A stretch of DNA of 64,000 bases, from NCBI RefSeq assembly GCF_026151205.1, contig NC_087075.1, forward strand, positions 7,582,858 through 7,646,857. The letters run 5' to 3'. A model generated the notes under the pieces. It was not told the origin of the DNA. It worked only from the letters and a program-made list of their open reading frames with translations, and made no database searches. Shown piece by piece: positions 10,701 through 20,469 of the stretch (position 1 is its first letter; each line of letters opens with the position of its first letter). A program made the translations under genes and the position numbers. Source of the DNA: Bolinopsis microptera (taxonomy: Eukaryota > Ctenophora > Tentaculata > Lobata > Bolinopsidae).

Positions 10701-11381
10701 CCGCGTGTCATAACGTCACACCACGTGTCATGACGTCACACCACGTGTCATGACGTCACACCACGTGTCATGACGTCACACCACGTGTTAAAACGTACCT
10801 TGGTATGATTATGCTCCACCGTACGTTGCTCCAGTGCCATGAAGATACCAGCCCCGGCCAGGTTATAGAGAATGTTCACTACAACATAGAGGAATAGTTT
10901 AGAAACCAGTCGTCTCCACATCCGCTCAGATCTCCTGCAATTGGGGGTTTGCTGTTAGTAAATAATGATGATTTTCAGTAAATTGTTGTTATTGTGATTG
11001 TTTACACTAAATACATTGTTCTTAGTCTTATATGGTCCCACGATTGAATATCTCGACTTTCTGCAGTCAAAAGTCGCATAAAAGTACGTAATTAAGTTTG
11101 GTCGTTTGGAATGTAGTATGTACAAAGGCTCCTCTTTCATTACATAGCCTTATTACCCATTAAAGCAGTAACCTTACGAGTTAAGCCACTCATCTACCAC
11201 TCATCTACCACTCATCTACCACTCATCTACCACTCATCTACCACTCATCTACCACTCATCTACCACTCATCTACCCTCATTATACCCATTACTCATCTAC
11301 TCACGTTTCCATGACAGTCTTGTGACGGTACCGTCTGTAACATTCCACCTTCGTGACTACTCGGTACGTTTTACCTACCAT
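7727..11381 (-). CDS. two-pore-domain (K2P) potassium channel, 8 exons, 379 aa
   Basis: Coding exons (minus): 11381-11305, 10934-10799, 10421-10338, 10192-10081, 9619-9489, 9265-9106, 8306-8161, 8020-7727. All seven introns are GT-AG, phases agree, and the exons sum to 1140 nt including TAA. Domains: M1 ~39-61 ending GIFMALE; extracellular cap ~62-118 with Asn-x-Thr sites near 68 and 96; pore helix WNFRNSIHYVFSVVTTIG, filter TTIGFGD (134-140); M2 ~150-172; M3 ~194-215; second pore ~221-241 with STIGFGD; M4 ~258-277; cytosolic tail to 379. Two pores and four helices per subunit identify a K2P leak channel, a plasma-membrane dimer that sets resting potential. The first filter glycine codon is split by an intron (phase 1), a position known in K2P genes. 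The start has a good context (AAG-ATG-G). The subfamily cannot be assigned by eye. Confidence 0.93.
7781..7840. repeat. 30-bp tandem duplication inside the last channel exon
   Basis: Two perfect 30-bp copies (7781-7810, 7811-7840), each with CACGTG and TGACGTC. In the protein they encode a duplicated ten-residue unit (DVTEHGITCS) in the cytosolic tail. The motif content echoes the intronic 20-bp minisatellites of the same gene. Confidence 0.9.
8377..9017. mobile_element. 641-bp hAT-like element in K2P intron 6
   Basis: Perfect 8-bp target duplication AGAATCTG at 8369-8376 and 9018-9025. The termini are inverted (GGAAAAATGGGCGATTAGG / CCTAATCGCCCATTTTCCC). Each arm then carries short tandem copies of GGCC(T/A)CTATAC, and the centre carries CTAGCCGGCTACTAAC-type repeats, so the whole element can fold on itself. 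An 8-bp duplication is the hAT hallmark; there is no transposase. Similar GGCCGTATAG units occur at about 14045-14125. Confidence 0.85.
9841..10072. repeat. 20-bp E-box/CRE minisatellite, K2P intron 4
   Basis: About 12 copies of CCACGTGTCATGACGTCACA. Each unit carries an E-box (CACGTG) and a cAMP-response palindrome (TGACGTCA). The array stops 8 bp from the 5' splice site of the exon at 10081-10192; on the minus strand the intron begins GTACGTTTTAACACGTGG. Confidence 0.95.
10581..10658 (-). pseudogene. broken duplicate of the K2P M1 exon
   Basis: Close copy of the 3' 78 bp of the M1 exon (10799-10876), 218 bp away in the same orientation. It still reads NILFNLAGAGIFLAL but then has an in-frame TAG where the true exon has GAG (Glu). 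A GT follows the copy at the corresponding donor position. It lies inside intron 2, with the second minisatellite between it and the true exon, so exon end and array were probably duplicated together. Confidence 0.85.
10659..10793. repeat. 20-bp E-box/CRE minisatellite, K2P intron 2
   Basis: About seven copies of the same CCACGTGTCATGACGTCACA unit as in intron 4. It ends with the same CACGTGTTAAAACGTAC junction at the donor of the exon at 10799-10934. Confidence 0.95.
11187..11275. repeat. 11-bp tandem repeat in K2P intron 1
   Basis: About eight copies of CACTCATCTAC, starting roughly 24 bp downstream (minus strand) of the first exon's donor site. Confidence 0.9.
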
Positions 11382-11584
11382 CTTGCTACAGAGTTGTATA
11401 CATTATACATGTATACACTATACATGCAGTGCTCCTCTATTAGGCTATTTCTCACTGCTACGCTATTTTTGACCAGGTTAAACGCTAGAAATACGATGTG
11501 ATGGATAAGAACAGGCAACTAAATGTAAGCACAACAAGATCCAACTACTAATCTTCACCAGCAAAACTCAAAACTAGATGTTTT

Positions 11585-12455
11585 GGAGCAGGTCGAGCTA
11601 AATAGCGTCATCTAGCGTTAGATATCTGACGCTAGAGGACAAGCTAGATAGCGTCATCTAGCGTTAGATATCTGACACTAGAGGACAAGCTAGATAGCGT
11701 CATCTAGCGTTAGATATCTGACGCTAGAGGACAAGCTAGATAGCGTCATCTAGCGTTAGATATCTGACGCTAGAGGACAAGCTAGATAGCGTCATCTAGC
11801 GTTAGATATCTGACGCTAGAGGACAAGCTAGATAGCGTCATCTAGCGTTAGATATCTGACGCTAGAGGACAAGCTAGATAGCGTCATCTAGCGTTAGATA
11901 TCTGACGCTAGAGGACAAGCTAGATAGCGTCATCTAGCGTTAGATATCTGACGCTAGAGGACAAGCTAGATAGCGTCATCTAGCGTTAGATATCTGACGC
12001 TAGAGGACAAGCTAGATAGCGTCATCTAGCGTTAGATATCTGACGCTATAGAGGACAAGCTAGATAGCGTTATCTAGCGTCAGATATCTGACGCTAGAGG
12101 ACAAGCTAGATAGCGTCATCTAGCGTTAGATATCTGACGCTATAGAGGACAAGATAGATAGCGTTATCTAGCGTCAGATATCTGACGCTATAGAGGACAA
12201 GCTAAATAGCGTCATCTAGCGTTAGATATCTGACGCTATAGAGGACAAGCTAGATAGCGTTATCTAGCGTCAGATATCTGACGCTAGAGGACAAGCTAGA
12301 TAGCGTTATCTAGCGTCAGATATCTGACGCTAGAGGATAAGCTAGATAGCGTCATCTAGCGTTAGATATCTGACGCTAGAGGACAAGCTAGATAGCGTCA
12401 TCTAGCGTTAGATATCTGACGCTAGAGGACAAGCTAGATAGCGTTATCTTATAGC
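11585..12455. repeat. 46-bp satellite upstream of the channel gene
   Basis: About 19 tandem units of the type AAGCTAGATAGCGTCATCTAGCGTTAGATATCTGACGCTAGAGGAC (given here as one unit: starts AAGCTAGATAGC, ends GCTAGAGGAC). Each unit holds a near-palindrome around GATATC (TAGCGTTAGATATCTGACGC). Units differ by single bases and by an extra TA (GCTATAGAGG). It lies ~200 bp upstream of the K2P start codon, where the promoter would be. Confidence 0.95.
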
Positions 12456-14261
12456 GTCAGATAGCGACAGATGTCGAATTTCAACTATCGGTAATGAACC
12501 GCTAGCGTACTTACTTATTTATCGCTTCATTATGAAGATATATGATGTCGTTTAATTTTAAATACTCGTACCGACAAACGTGAATTAGAGTTTTATGCTA
12601 CAGGGATCTGGATTGACATGACCAGGTCATTCGATTTCATCCCTATTTGAGCTATTCGTCAAGAACTGAGACGCTGCTAAAAATTTTATGTATCGAGAAT
12701 AAGACCGCATATATTTATTATTCTTAAGAATTGAGCATTCGTGAAAACTATTTGCTTGTGTTAAGTCTAAGATAATGAGACAGTTCCAACAGTAGTTGAG
12801 AAGCTGCCAATTAGCTTACAAATGTCAACTTCAACACATTATACATTATAACACGGCCGAGAAATACTCGAAATTGCAATAGAATTAATTATTAAAAGCC
12901 CAAAATTTAGAATTTAGATGCCAACTTTTTATTAAATCTGAGGTTTATCCCGGACCCTGAGAAATGGGCCACAACAACAATTAACTAATTAAAAAACCCA
13001 CGTATACACTACATCTGCAGACCCTGATAAACCAGGAAGTGTCTGCTTGTTCTCCCGACTCTTTAAAAGGGCCGTTATGATATTAGTGGTCACGTGGTCA
13101 CGTGGTCACGTGGTCACGTGGTCACGTGGTCACGTGGTCACGTGGTACTTGGTCACGTGGTACTTGGTCACGTGGTCACGTGGTGAGGGTAATGGGTACA
13201 GATTTATGTTTTATAACGGTTCGTAATATGTAAAATCCGGATTGGAGTATTATTTATGAGTCGCATTGTTGTAATGTATTCTGGGTAAAATTATCTTTAT
13301 CCCGGTTGTTGCGACAAGTAAAAATGCTCTTATTAGGGAAAGGAGATTACTCGACGTTTCAATGTAACTACATCGTATTCATGATCTAAAAACAAGTGTT
13401 AAAAATTCAAAACGTAAATATATTATAACAATGTTACTTATGAGGAGTGGTACTGTCGAATTCTCCGTGTGTAAAAAACGGGTTAAGACCGGGTAAGATC
13501 GGGTAAGTCATCAATTTAACCGTGGTGTCTGCTCCTTTTTTGAAGATATAAAGCTCTTATACGCTGGGTTCTGTAATTATTTCTATCAAATATCAATATT
13601 TCGCCCTGAGCAGTAGGAGTATGAATGCTGTGATTTTATCATGTTATCCTGATTAATGTTTTACCTACGCTATAACTGCCCGAGCTGTAACTCAACACCA
13701 AGTATTACATTTCTTTTATCACAATATTCTTTCCTCGTGGTTCAGACCACTGATAACGTTGGTGTTTCAATTCTTTTTTCTTTGTTAATATAATTGTAAT
13801 TCGTACGGGCATTTGTTGCAAGATTTTTATACCTTATCGGAAGTTATTTGAACGGACATTGCGTGAACGGACATGATTTTTAACGGTCATTAAAATGAAC
13901 GCTCAAAGGCATTACTTTAATGTATTTAATTTAACTACCTTGTCGGACTGTATTTAAATTTGAAAGGACATTAAAATGAACGCTACAGGGTAGTCGATCA
14001 TTGTTTGGTCCGTTTCAAATTTAAATGAGGAGAGATCCTGGACGGTATGTTTCGTGGCGGAATATAGAAGTCGTATAGTGGTCGTATCGTGGCCGTATAA
14101 TAGTGGTCGTATAGAGTGGCCATACATATTTTTATAATATCGCAATTCCCCGAACAGTACAACAACAGTAATTCAATTAAAAATCTGGGATGCATGTTTT
14201 TTATTTTTATTTTTTATTTTATACAGAATTTAATCTTTAATCTCACTGAGTTACAGGCAGA
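12456..14261. other. divergent intergenic region, K2P / BTB
   Basis: No gene seen. It contains the CACGTGGT array, scattered E-boxes and, just before the BTB start, a T-rich tract followed by TTACAG (ending 14256), a plausible 3' splice site for a 5'-UTR exon. Two open frames at 13954-14195 are antisense chance frames over GGCCGTATAG-like repeats. Confidence 0.5.
13089..13182. repeat. 8-bp E-box array (CACGTGGT)n
   Basis: About ten copies of CACGTGGT with two ACTTGGT interruptions. Every unit contains the bHLH-type site CACGTG. Confidence 0.95.
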
Positions 14262-15956
14262 ATGGCCGCCAATATTTCGGTTCCTATGAACTTTGGTATC
14301 CGGTTACTAGACTCTCCGACCCACAGTACCTTGGAACTAAAGGCTAGAGACGGGAAGGTAGTGAAAGCCAGTTCAGTGGTCCTATCTTATAACAGTCCCG
14401 TGATAGATCACATGACCACAACTCTTCATCTGACCAGTGTGGATATGGAAGAGTTCAGTGAAGAAGCTGTGAAATATTTTGTTGATGCTGCCTACTCGGG
14501 AAAAAGTCCACCAATCTCTAAAGATCTTTTCAGAAATGTCAACAAGATGGCAAACGTGTTTGAAATGTCTTGGCTGGTAACAAGATGTGTTGGACAGTTT
14601 TCTGACATAGCTGAAGCGATTGAAGAGCCTTCTTACCAAAATATGGTTTTCCTTTTTGACGAGGGAGCTTATATTTTATCCAAACTTAAATCTACTTCTA
14701 GAGATTTAGTTGAAATAGCTTTAACTAAGATCAGGTCAATAAATGGAGAAGATGACTTCATCTCCAGATATTTAGAACACTTGACCTCTCTGTCCCGTGA
14801 ACAACTTGATTTGATAATTGAGCTGGCTGGAATGAACGTGGAATATGTCGTAAAACCTTTAACAGAACAACTTGTTACTGGTCCATCAAGACGAGTGTTA
14901 GCGAACGTTAAATACTTTCTTGAAAACATAGATTTGAGTCAATGTCAAATGTTCAGTCTCGAATTGTACGAGGAGCTCTTTGATGTATTAGAGGAACTTT
15001 GTAGTACACAGGATGATCTGAAGTGGCTGCTCCGACTTCAGAGAAAATCATCAAGAGACGTTGTAACCGCCACCAGTTCTGGTGTTACTGGGCCACGCTC
15101 AGCCTGTCATTCCGCCGAATCTCTATATATGTTAATGAACATGATAGCCTGAGGTCCCCAGGTAAGTTCTGGTGTAGTTCAAAACCCTAGCAGAAACCTT
15201 TTGACAAACATTTTTCTTAAGTTAGACTATAACTTAACATTTAATGAGGTTGTTGATTGGTTGGGTAAATCTGATAAATGCAGAAATCTATTTATGTTTA
15301 TGGAAGGTCTCTCTGCTTGGTTTGGGGTCAATAAAAGTTCGAGGGTCAAATGTTCATCAGAATTTCTTGACAAGGTTTGTAAAATAAAAACACAGCGGAA
15401 ATGGCAAATGATTAAACGATATTTCTTCGGATACGGTTACGATTCATTACCTTTTTTTAGACGAATTAGGGATTGTGACTCCCTTGGCGAAGCAGGATGT
15501 ATTAAGCAAATTAGGGTGTGTACTTCTACTAGTACTAGGTTATTTAAAAGTTCGAAAGAAATTTTCTCACTTTTTGAAAAAGAAACAAAGGTGAGATTTT
15601 TCAACGATCAGTCGTCTGACTGTTCTCAGCCTGGAGAATGTGGATTTATGTTAAAAACAGTGCCAGCTGAAGATAGTGCTAATTTTGTTCTCTGTACTGA
15701 TCCCAATGATTACTCAAGTAAAATACACTATCATAATGAGATAAAAGCTAAAGATTTACACCTTGTTTTAGGCGTTATGTATGATCTCAATGAAGATGGT
15801 AATATAAGCAGAGAAAATATATCTATTCCACTCAGCTGGGCTAATAGACCAGTTTACCGTAATGGTACAGTGTCCTGGGATTTCGTTTCTCATCATTACG
15901 AAAAATACAATTATAGATGGTTACTATGCGACCTAAAGTTGTTATATTATAATTAA
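14262..15956 (+). CDS. BTB/POZ-domain gene interrupted by a mini-element
   Basis: The first open frame (14262-15152) starts in a strong context (GCAGAATGG). Residues ~22-118 form a BTB/POZ fold: LELKARDGKVVKASSVVLSY, then HLTSVDMEEFSEEAVKYFV and an AYSG-type turn. Residues ~120-270 are helical, as in BACK. The frame ends in a 79-bp inserted element that brings a TGA. Removing the insert with one target duplication (90 bp) joins it in frame to 15177-15953, giving ~535 codons ending in TAA, with AATAAA four bases later (15960). The C-terminal ~250 residues (VVDWLGKSDKC, WANRPVYRNGTVSW) match no family I know. BTB proteins usually dimerise and act as cullin-3 adaptors or transcription cofactors. 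This locus is an inactivated allele, a truncated BTB protein, or a gene that splices the insert out. Confidence 0.75.
15086..15164 (+). mobile_element. 79-bp mini-element in the BTB gene
   Basis: Flanked by perfect 11-bp direct repeats AGTTCTGGTGT (15075-15085, 15165-15175). Starts TACTGGGCCACGCTCAGCC and ends GAGGTCCCCAGGTA; the ends are imperfect inverted repeats (TAC-TGGG). Its right junction makes a consensus splice donor, CAG-GTAAGT. Related copies lie at 22130 and 22546. Confidence 0.85.
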
Positions 15957-15959
15957 TCG

Positions 15960-15965
15960 AATAAA
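15960..15965 (+). promoter_or_regulatory. polyadenylation signal AATAAA
   Basis: Exact AATAAA hexamer four bases after the BTB stop codon, implying a very short 3' UTR. Confidence 0.5.
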
Positions 15966-16500
15966 CAGTAATGAGGAATCGTCAGTTATTTTTCATTTGC
16001 ACTCAAATTGCAAATACGATCGTTTCACCCAAATAGACTACATTAACAAAACAACGTATTTTTTAAACCTGCAATTTGTATCCGATCATTTAGACGAGTT
16101 ATTTATCAGTAAGTGGTAAGACCGTAATTTATGAAACACAATATTTATGAAAATTGTGTCTTTCTGTAAAGATTATCACCTGATGGATCAATATTTGCAT
16201 ACGTTTTCAATTGTTCTAGAGGTTTGTACTTTCTTATAACTTTATAACCTAGCTCCAAGTTTAAATGAGATTTCAGATTTGGAAGCCTGGATTACACAGG
16301 GAAAATCGACTTCACACCGAACATTGGCCAGAAGAAGTTGGTGTGATTAGTGGGCTTATCAATTATTTACGTTTGTTGTATAATTATTTGCATATTCAAA
16401 ATTTCGTTCATTTGTTTGTGTTTATCATGTTTACCAAAATGTTCCTACTAGAAAACTGCTCTTAGAAGCAAAGCGCTACTGCAACTACTGCTAACTACCT
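15966..16500. other. spacer between inverted BTB copies
   Basis: No gene or repeat recognised; AT-rich. Confidence 0.4.
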
Positions 16501-16545
16501 CCCTCGGACTTTACAGTAGACAATACATGGTTGAAGATTTATCTG

Positions 16546-16770
16546 ATGTGACTTAAAGTTCTGATGTGACTTAAAATCTTGATGTGACTTAAAATCTTGA
16601 TGTGACTTAAAATTCTGATGTGACTTAAAATCTTGATGTGACTTAAAATCCTGATGTGACTTAAAATATTGATGTGACTTAAAATCCTGATGAGACTTAA
16701 AATCCTGATGTGACTTAAAATCCTGATGTGACTTAAAATCCTGATGTGACTTAAAACCCTGATGAGACTC
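16546..16770. repeat. 18-bp minisatellite in the BTB paralogue
   Basis: About 12 copies of GATGTGACTTAAAATCCT (plus strand). On the minus strand it stays open as repeating FKSHQD, producing the spurious long frames here. Confidence 0.95.
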
Positions 16771-16848
16771 AAAACCCTCCGATACACAAGGCACAAACAC
16801 AAAGAAATTTGTGCACTCATCAGATTTACCCAACCAATCAATAACTTA

Positions 16849-16957
16849 TTGTCACACGTCGTAGACCTGCCGCGCACGAGTGCGCGGCTGTATGATCGTG
16901 GCTTTCGCCACGATACACTTAAAGTGAAACGACAATGGGGGTCACGACGTGATACAA
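16849..16957. mobile_element. hairpin-rich miniature element
   Basis: Termini TTGTCACACGTCGTAGACC and GGGTCACGACGTGATACAA are imperfect inverted repeats. Inside are two perfect hairpins: 9-bp arms GCCGCGCAC/GTGCGCGGC with a 2-nt loop (16869-16888) and 8-bp arms ATCGTGGC/GCCACGAT (16895-16914), whose loop is GAAA on the minus strand. It splits the BTB paralogue. Superfamily unknown. Confidence 0.6.
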
Positions 16958-17346
16958 TTAACAACCTTATCAAAAGTTAGACCACAAAGTATGAAACATG
17001 TTTGGTATGACGATTAACAACTCCAGAAGTGCTGACAGTGACAGATTCCATTATAGATGTCACTGACTCCTTGAATGATCACCATGTTGTCAACTTCAAT
17101 CCCGATCATTGTCCCTACAATTTGTATTGGATCACTCTGCAGAAACTTGGCAAGCAGAATATAAACAGTATTTGAAACTGTCAGCCGTTTTGTTTTTAAT
17201 AATACTATTGTTATAATTTTTTAGATGTGTAATGTGATAAATGCGCATGATACAATATAGCGTGTAATATAAGAATATATAGTTTGTCACTGTTATTTGT
17301 TTTGAAACTTCCCGCCAGCCAATCTGAGTTGACTCGCAGTCTGTCC

Positions 17347-17655
17347 CAGTGGCGTAACGAAGGGCCCCGCCGTGCGGCGCCAACTAGTTTAAGGGGGCGC
17401 CAAATCGTTGTTTGAATGTGGGACACCGACAATTTGGAAAAAATTAACTACGCGACGGTACTAGCAAAACTGTGCGTTTTGCTCTAGAAACACACTTTTT
17501 TAGAGATTTTTATACCGGTGTATCCTCTAAAATCAGCTAATTTGTTCAATTTTATTGAGGGACGCCAAAAGGGGAGGGGGGCTAACAGGGGGGCCCTTTT
17601 TCAGCAGGGGGGGGGGGGGGGGGGGGGGGCGCCAACAGGCAACGTTACGCCACTG
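17347..17655. mobile_element. 309-bp hAT MITE with empty-site proof
   Basis: TIRs CAGTGGCGTAACG / CGTTACGCCACTG are typical hAT ends. The 8-bp target duplication GTCTGTCC is perfect (17339-17346, 17656-17663). A paralogous copy of the flank without the insert is present in reverse orientation at about 27715-27775 (GAGGACAGACTGCGAGTC). It contains a run of about 20 G at 17608-17629. Confidence 0.95.
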
Positions 17656-17663
17656 GTCTGTCC

Positions 17664-18710
17664 TCATAATAGTACTTATTGTTGCAACCCTTGCGGGAAA
17701 TTATCGGTTATAACCAGTGTCCACGACTTTTTGGGGAAATAATTCCTGGAAAATATTATAAATTTGAGTTGGGCTTTTACATTTTAGAAATGAGAATTTC
17801 TGAATAGTATCATAATTGAGTATATTTATAACATACTCTGATATTGTGCATTTATCGCCAGTACTGCATGTTTAATATGTTATTCTCAAGACATTATTGA
17901 TTATATGGAATCTTAAACGGTTACCCAGTTGATATTTCTGAGTAATATAATGACTATTTGGTTTAAACATAAAAATTCCAAGAATTTACCAGCCAAATCA
18001 TGTTTACCACCACCGTGATCTGCCATAAAATTATTACTGTACTCAGTATACCGATTATAATGTAAAATTTTATTGAATCATTTGCAGAATGAGATGTAGA
18101 TGGTCACTTGTCAAGCAACAACCAATGAAAGGTTTCGTGTGACACGACTTGTCGAATAAGGCGCGCGCGAACTTTCCATTTGCACAAGACACGACAAAAT
18201 AAATCCAAATGGAAAGGGGTCCTGGAAGTTGAATGAAATACAGCCAAACCCCGTTTCAGCGCGAAGATGCAGGGGGAGGGAAACAGCCGCCAAGGTAAAT
18301 CTGGGGTTTGATTGTTCAGTTTGTTTTTGTAATTGATACGGCAGGTTTTTGTTTCCAAATTTTTCAAATAGCAGGTTTATTTTTACCGTCACTATAATAG
18401 CTACTTCTCTTGAAACTTCGTTTCTTGGAACAACTGCAGAATATTGGTTAATTAGAGTGGTTGATAATTATTCTGTCATATTCCTACTATTTTTATTGAA
18501 TACTGTATATCAAAATAACAAGTATTAGAGTATTAGGTAGCGTAGACTTTTGAAAAATTAAATACAAAGGTCATTTTCAGATCAAACATTAGAGAGGAGT
18601 GGACTTTAGTCAATTTCTTGAAATAAAGATTAAAGAACCGCCGAGAAACTATGATGCTCTTCAGAAAAGAAACATCTAAATTCTAACGATGGCTTTTTTT
18701 TAATAGTATG
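17664..18710. other. old repeat sequence, no gene seen
   Basis: 17664-17760 is paralogous in reverse to ~27650-27715 (TATTGGACACTGGTAACGG type). Overlapping minus-strand frames at 18104-18392 show no domain and look accidental. Confidence 0.4.
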
Positions 18711-18712
18711 TA

Positions 18713-19654
18713 ACGGGTGATGAATAAAAAATGGGACTACATGTTTTTTAGCCCTCAGATTCCACCTGAACAAAATTTTGATATTTTACCACAACCACCA
18801 GTTACTCTGAACGATACTCGAACAGTTTCCACCCCCATTTGATAAAATTGGTTGATCTTTGTCCCCGATAATGGTCTCGAACTAGGGGAGGGGTCCTATA
18901 AAAACTTTACAGTAAAGCTCTGTTCACAGAAGTCACCTCACAGGTAGTTAAAGCTTCCATACCAAAAAATATTTAGCAGAGAGTATGCCGAATGTTATGC
19001 TTAAGACGAGGGTTCAACACCCATCAGCGTAGCTAAAACCAGTAAGAAGATATTTGAGCTCAAAACCACCTGAGGGGTAAAATTTTACCGTGTGAAAGAT
19101 CGAGGCTAGGTCAACTATCGGCTTTAGCATGGTCTATAATGGTACCACGTAAAAATCAAAGTGCTTGAAGCCTTGCCAGGTGTTGTTCCTACAAGAAAAT
19201 ATCCCCAAAGGGTGGAAGGTGGTTCGTTAGGATGGGGCTAGATCGTATTTTTCTGGGAAAACCACATCTTTATTTGCCATAAGGGCCAATTTCGTCCCAA
19301 AAGTTATCGACCAAAGTAAATTTTGACAATCTCAACCCATAGAGGACTTCTTTAGAGTCCTGGCAACACATGTACATGCCCGGAATATGGTTTACAAGCA
19401 TACATGGGCCTTAGGGCACAAAAGGAGAGACTGTGCCAACACGATTTTAGGCCCAACTGTACAGACGGATTTTTGAGCTTGATGAAAGAAGCCCTCCTGA
19501 GCCAATCAAAATGGGCTCATGGGCGCTTGTCATTGACCATACTCGTTCAAAATTGCCCGTTTTACAACGCTGTTTCATTGGTTTGAACCAAAAATAGTTT
19601 TATCGACACTAAAAAGACCCTTGAAAAAAGTCCCATTTTTTAGTCATCACCCGT
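18713..19654. mobile_element. 942-bp Tc1/mariner-type element, non-autonomous
   Basis: Inverted ends ACGGGTGATGAATAAAAAAT and ATTTTTTAGTCATCACCCGT, continuing GGGACT/AGTCCC, flanked by TA on both sides (18711-18712, 19655-19656). TA duplication plus ~25-bp TIRs fits Tc1/mariner. No intact transposase frame or DD(E/D) motif was found. Confidence 0.8.
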
Positions 19655-19656
19655 TA

Positions 19657-20103
19657 TATATTTTATTGGAGGAAGAGTTCCGTTCCTGTCAAGTAAAACA
19701 CCGTGTAAATGACCGTGTTGACTTTTTACAGCTTGGTTCGCTCAATTACGCGGCTTTAACGGTATTTAATCTGCGTAAAAAACTAAGAAATTGGATCCGT
19801 GGGATGTTGGATCTTTAATATCATTTCATATATATTAATATAGGCGTTTGGTGCTGCAATTTATTGACTCAAACTCAAAGGAAGTTCCAAGATCATTTAC
19901 AATTGCGTCAATCCGCTGTTATACTAACTGTGGTCGATAATCTGTCTCACCGTGCACTTTATCATCATGATCAACTGTTCGCACCGGTTATTTCTGGTGG
20001 CAATAAAACTTTTATTTACCGCACATGTTCCAATATTTGTTGCAAGTACTATAAATTTAAGACGTATGGTGTTAATACTTTCATAGAGCTAGAACTTCCA
20101 TAA
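19657..20103 (+). CDS. unidentified open frames (two pieces)
   Basis: Right of the mariner-type element, the frame to 19818 reads LLEEEFRSCQVKHRVNDRVD and ends LRNWIRGMLDL, and the frame 19864-20103 reads VVDNLSHRALYHHDQLFAPV. Both look more protein-like than chance (mixed composition, no repeats), but no family is recognised and no splice join was established. Probably a fragment of an old transposon protein. Confidence 0.2.
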
Positions 20104-20112
20104 CTGTAGTAG

Positions 20113-20466
20113 TAGGGGTTCGTCTGTCATGGTGAGTTGTTATGGTGAGTTGTTATGGTGAGTTGTCATGGTGAGTTGTCATGGTGAGTTGTCATGGAGA
20201 GTTGTCATGGTGAGTTGTCATGGTGAGTTGTCATGGTGAGTTGTCATGGTGAGTTGTCATGGAGAGTTGTCATGGTGAGTTGCCACATGGTGACTGGTGA
20301 GTTGTCATGGTGAGTTGTCATGGTGAGTTGTCATGGTGAGTTGTCATGGTGAGTTGTCATGGAGAGTTGTCATGGTGAGTTGTCATGGTGAGTTGTCATG
20401 GTGAGTTGTCATGGTGAGTTGTCATGGTGAGTTGTCATGGAGAGTTGTCATGGTGAGTTGTCATGG
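20113..20466. repeat. 13-bp minisatellite (GTCATGGTGAGTT)n
   Basis: About 27 copies; variants GGAGAGTT recur every fifth or sixth unit, suggesting a higher-order period of ~65-78 bp. Confidence 0.95.
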
Positions 20467-20469
20467 TGC

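Larger units (their letters stand above)
16500..17160 (-). pseudogene. degenerate inverted BTB-gene paralogue
   Basis: On the minus strand near 16800-16855 the frame reads DWLGKSDECTNFFVFV, matching DWLGKSDKCRNLFMFM of the BTB gene C-terminal half. Upstream (17060-16975) it reads SVTVSTSGVVN against VVTATSSGVVQ, then LTFDKVVN against LTFNEVVD in a shifted frame, with a TAA between. The copy is split by a hairpin element (16849-16957), and its 3' part has become an 18-bp tandem repeat encoding FKSHQD. Note that it lacks the mini-element at TSSGVV, so it provides an empty site. A decayed tail-to-tail paralogue. Confidence 0.7.

Noticed and set aside
16495-16973. FKSHQD-repeat and ILSHIR-repeat frames
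   Set aside because: Two frames of the same 18-bp minisatellite; only the WLGKSDEC part is informative.
20113-20466. CRISPR-like regular repeats (also 11585, 26057, 27155)
   Set aside because: Direct tandem units with no unique spacers, in a eukaryotic genome; these are satellites.
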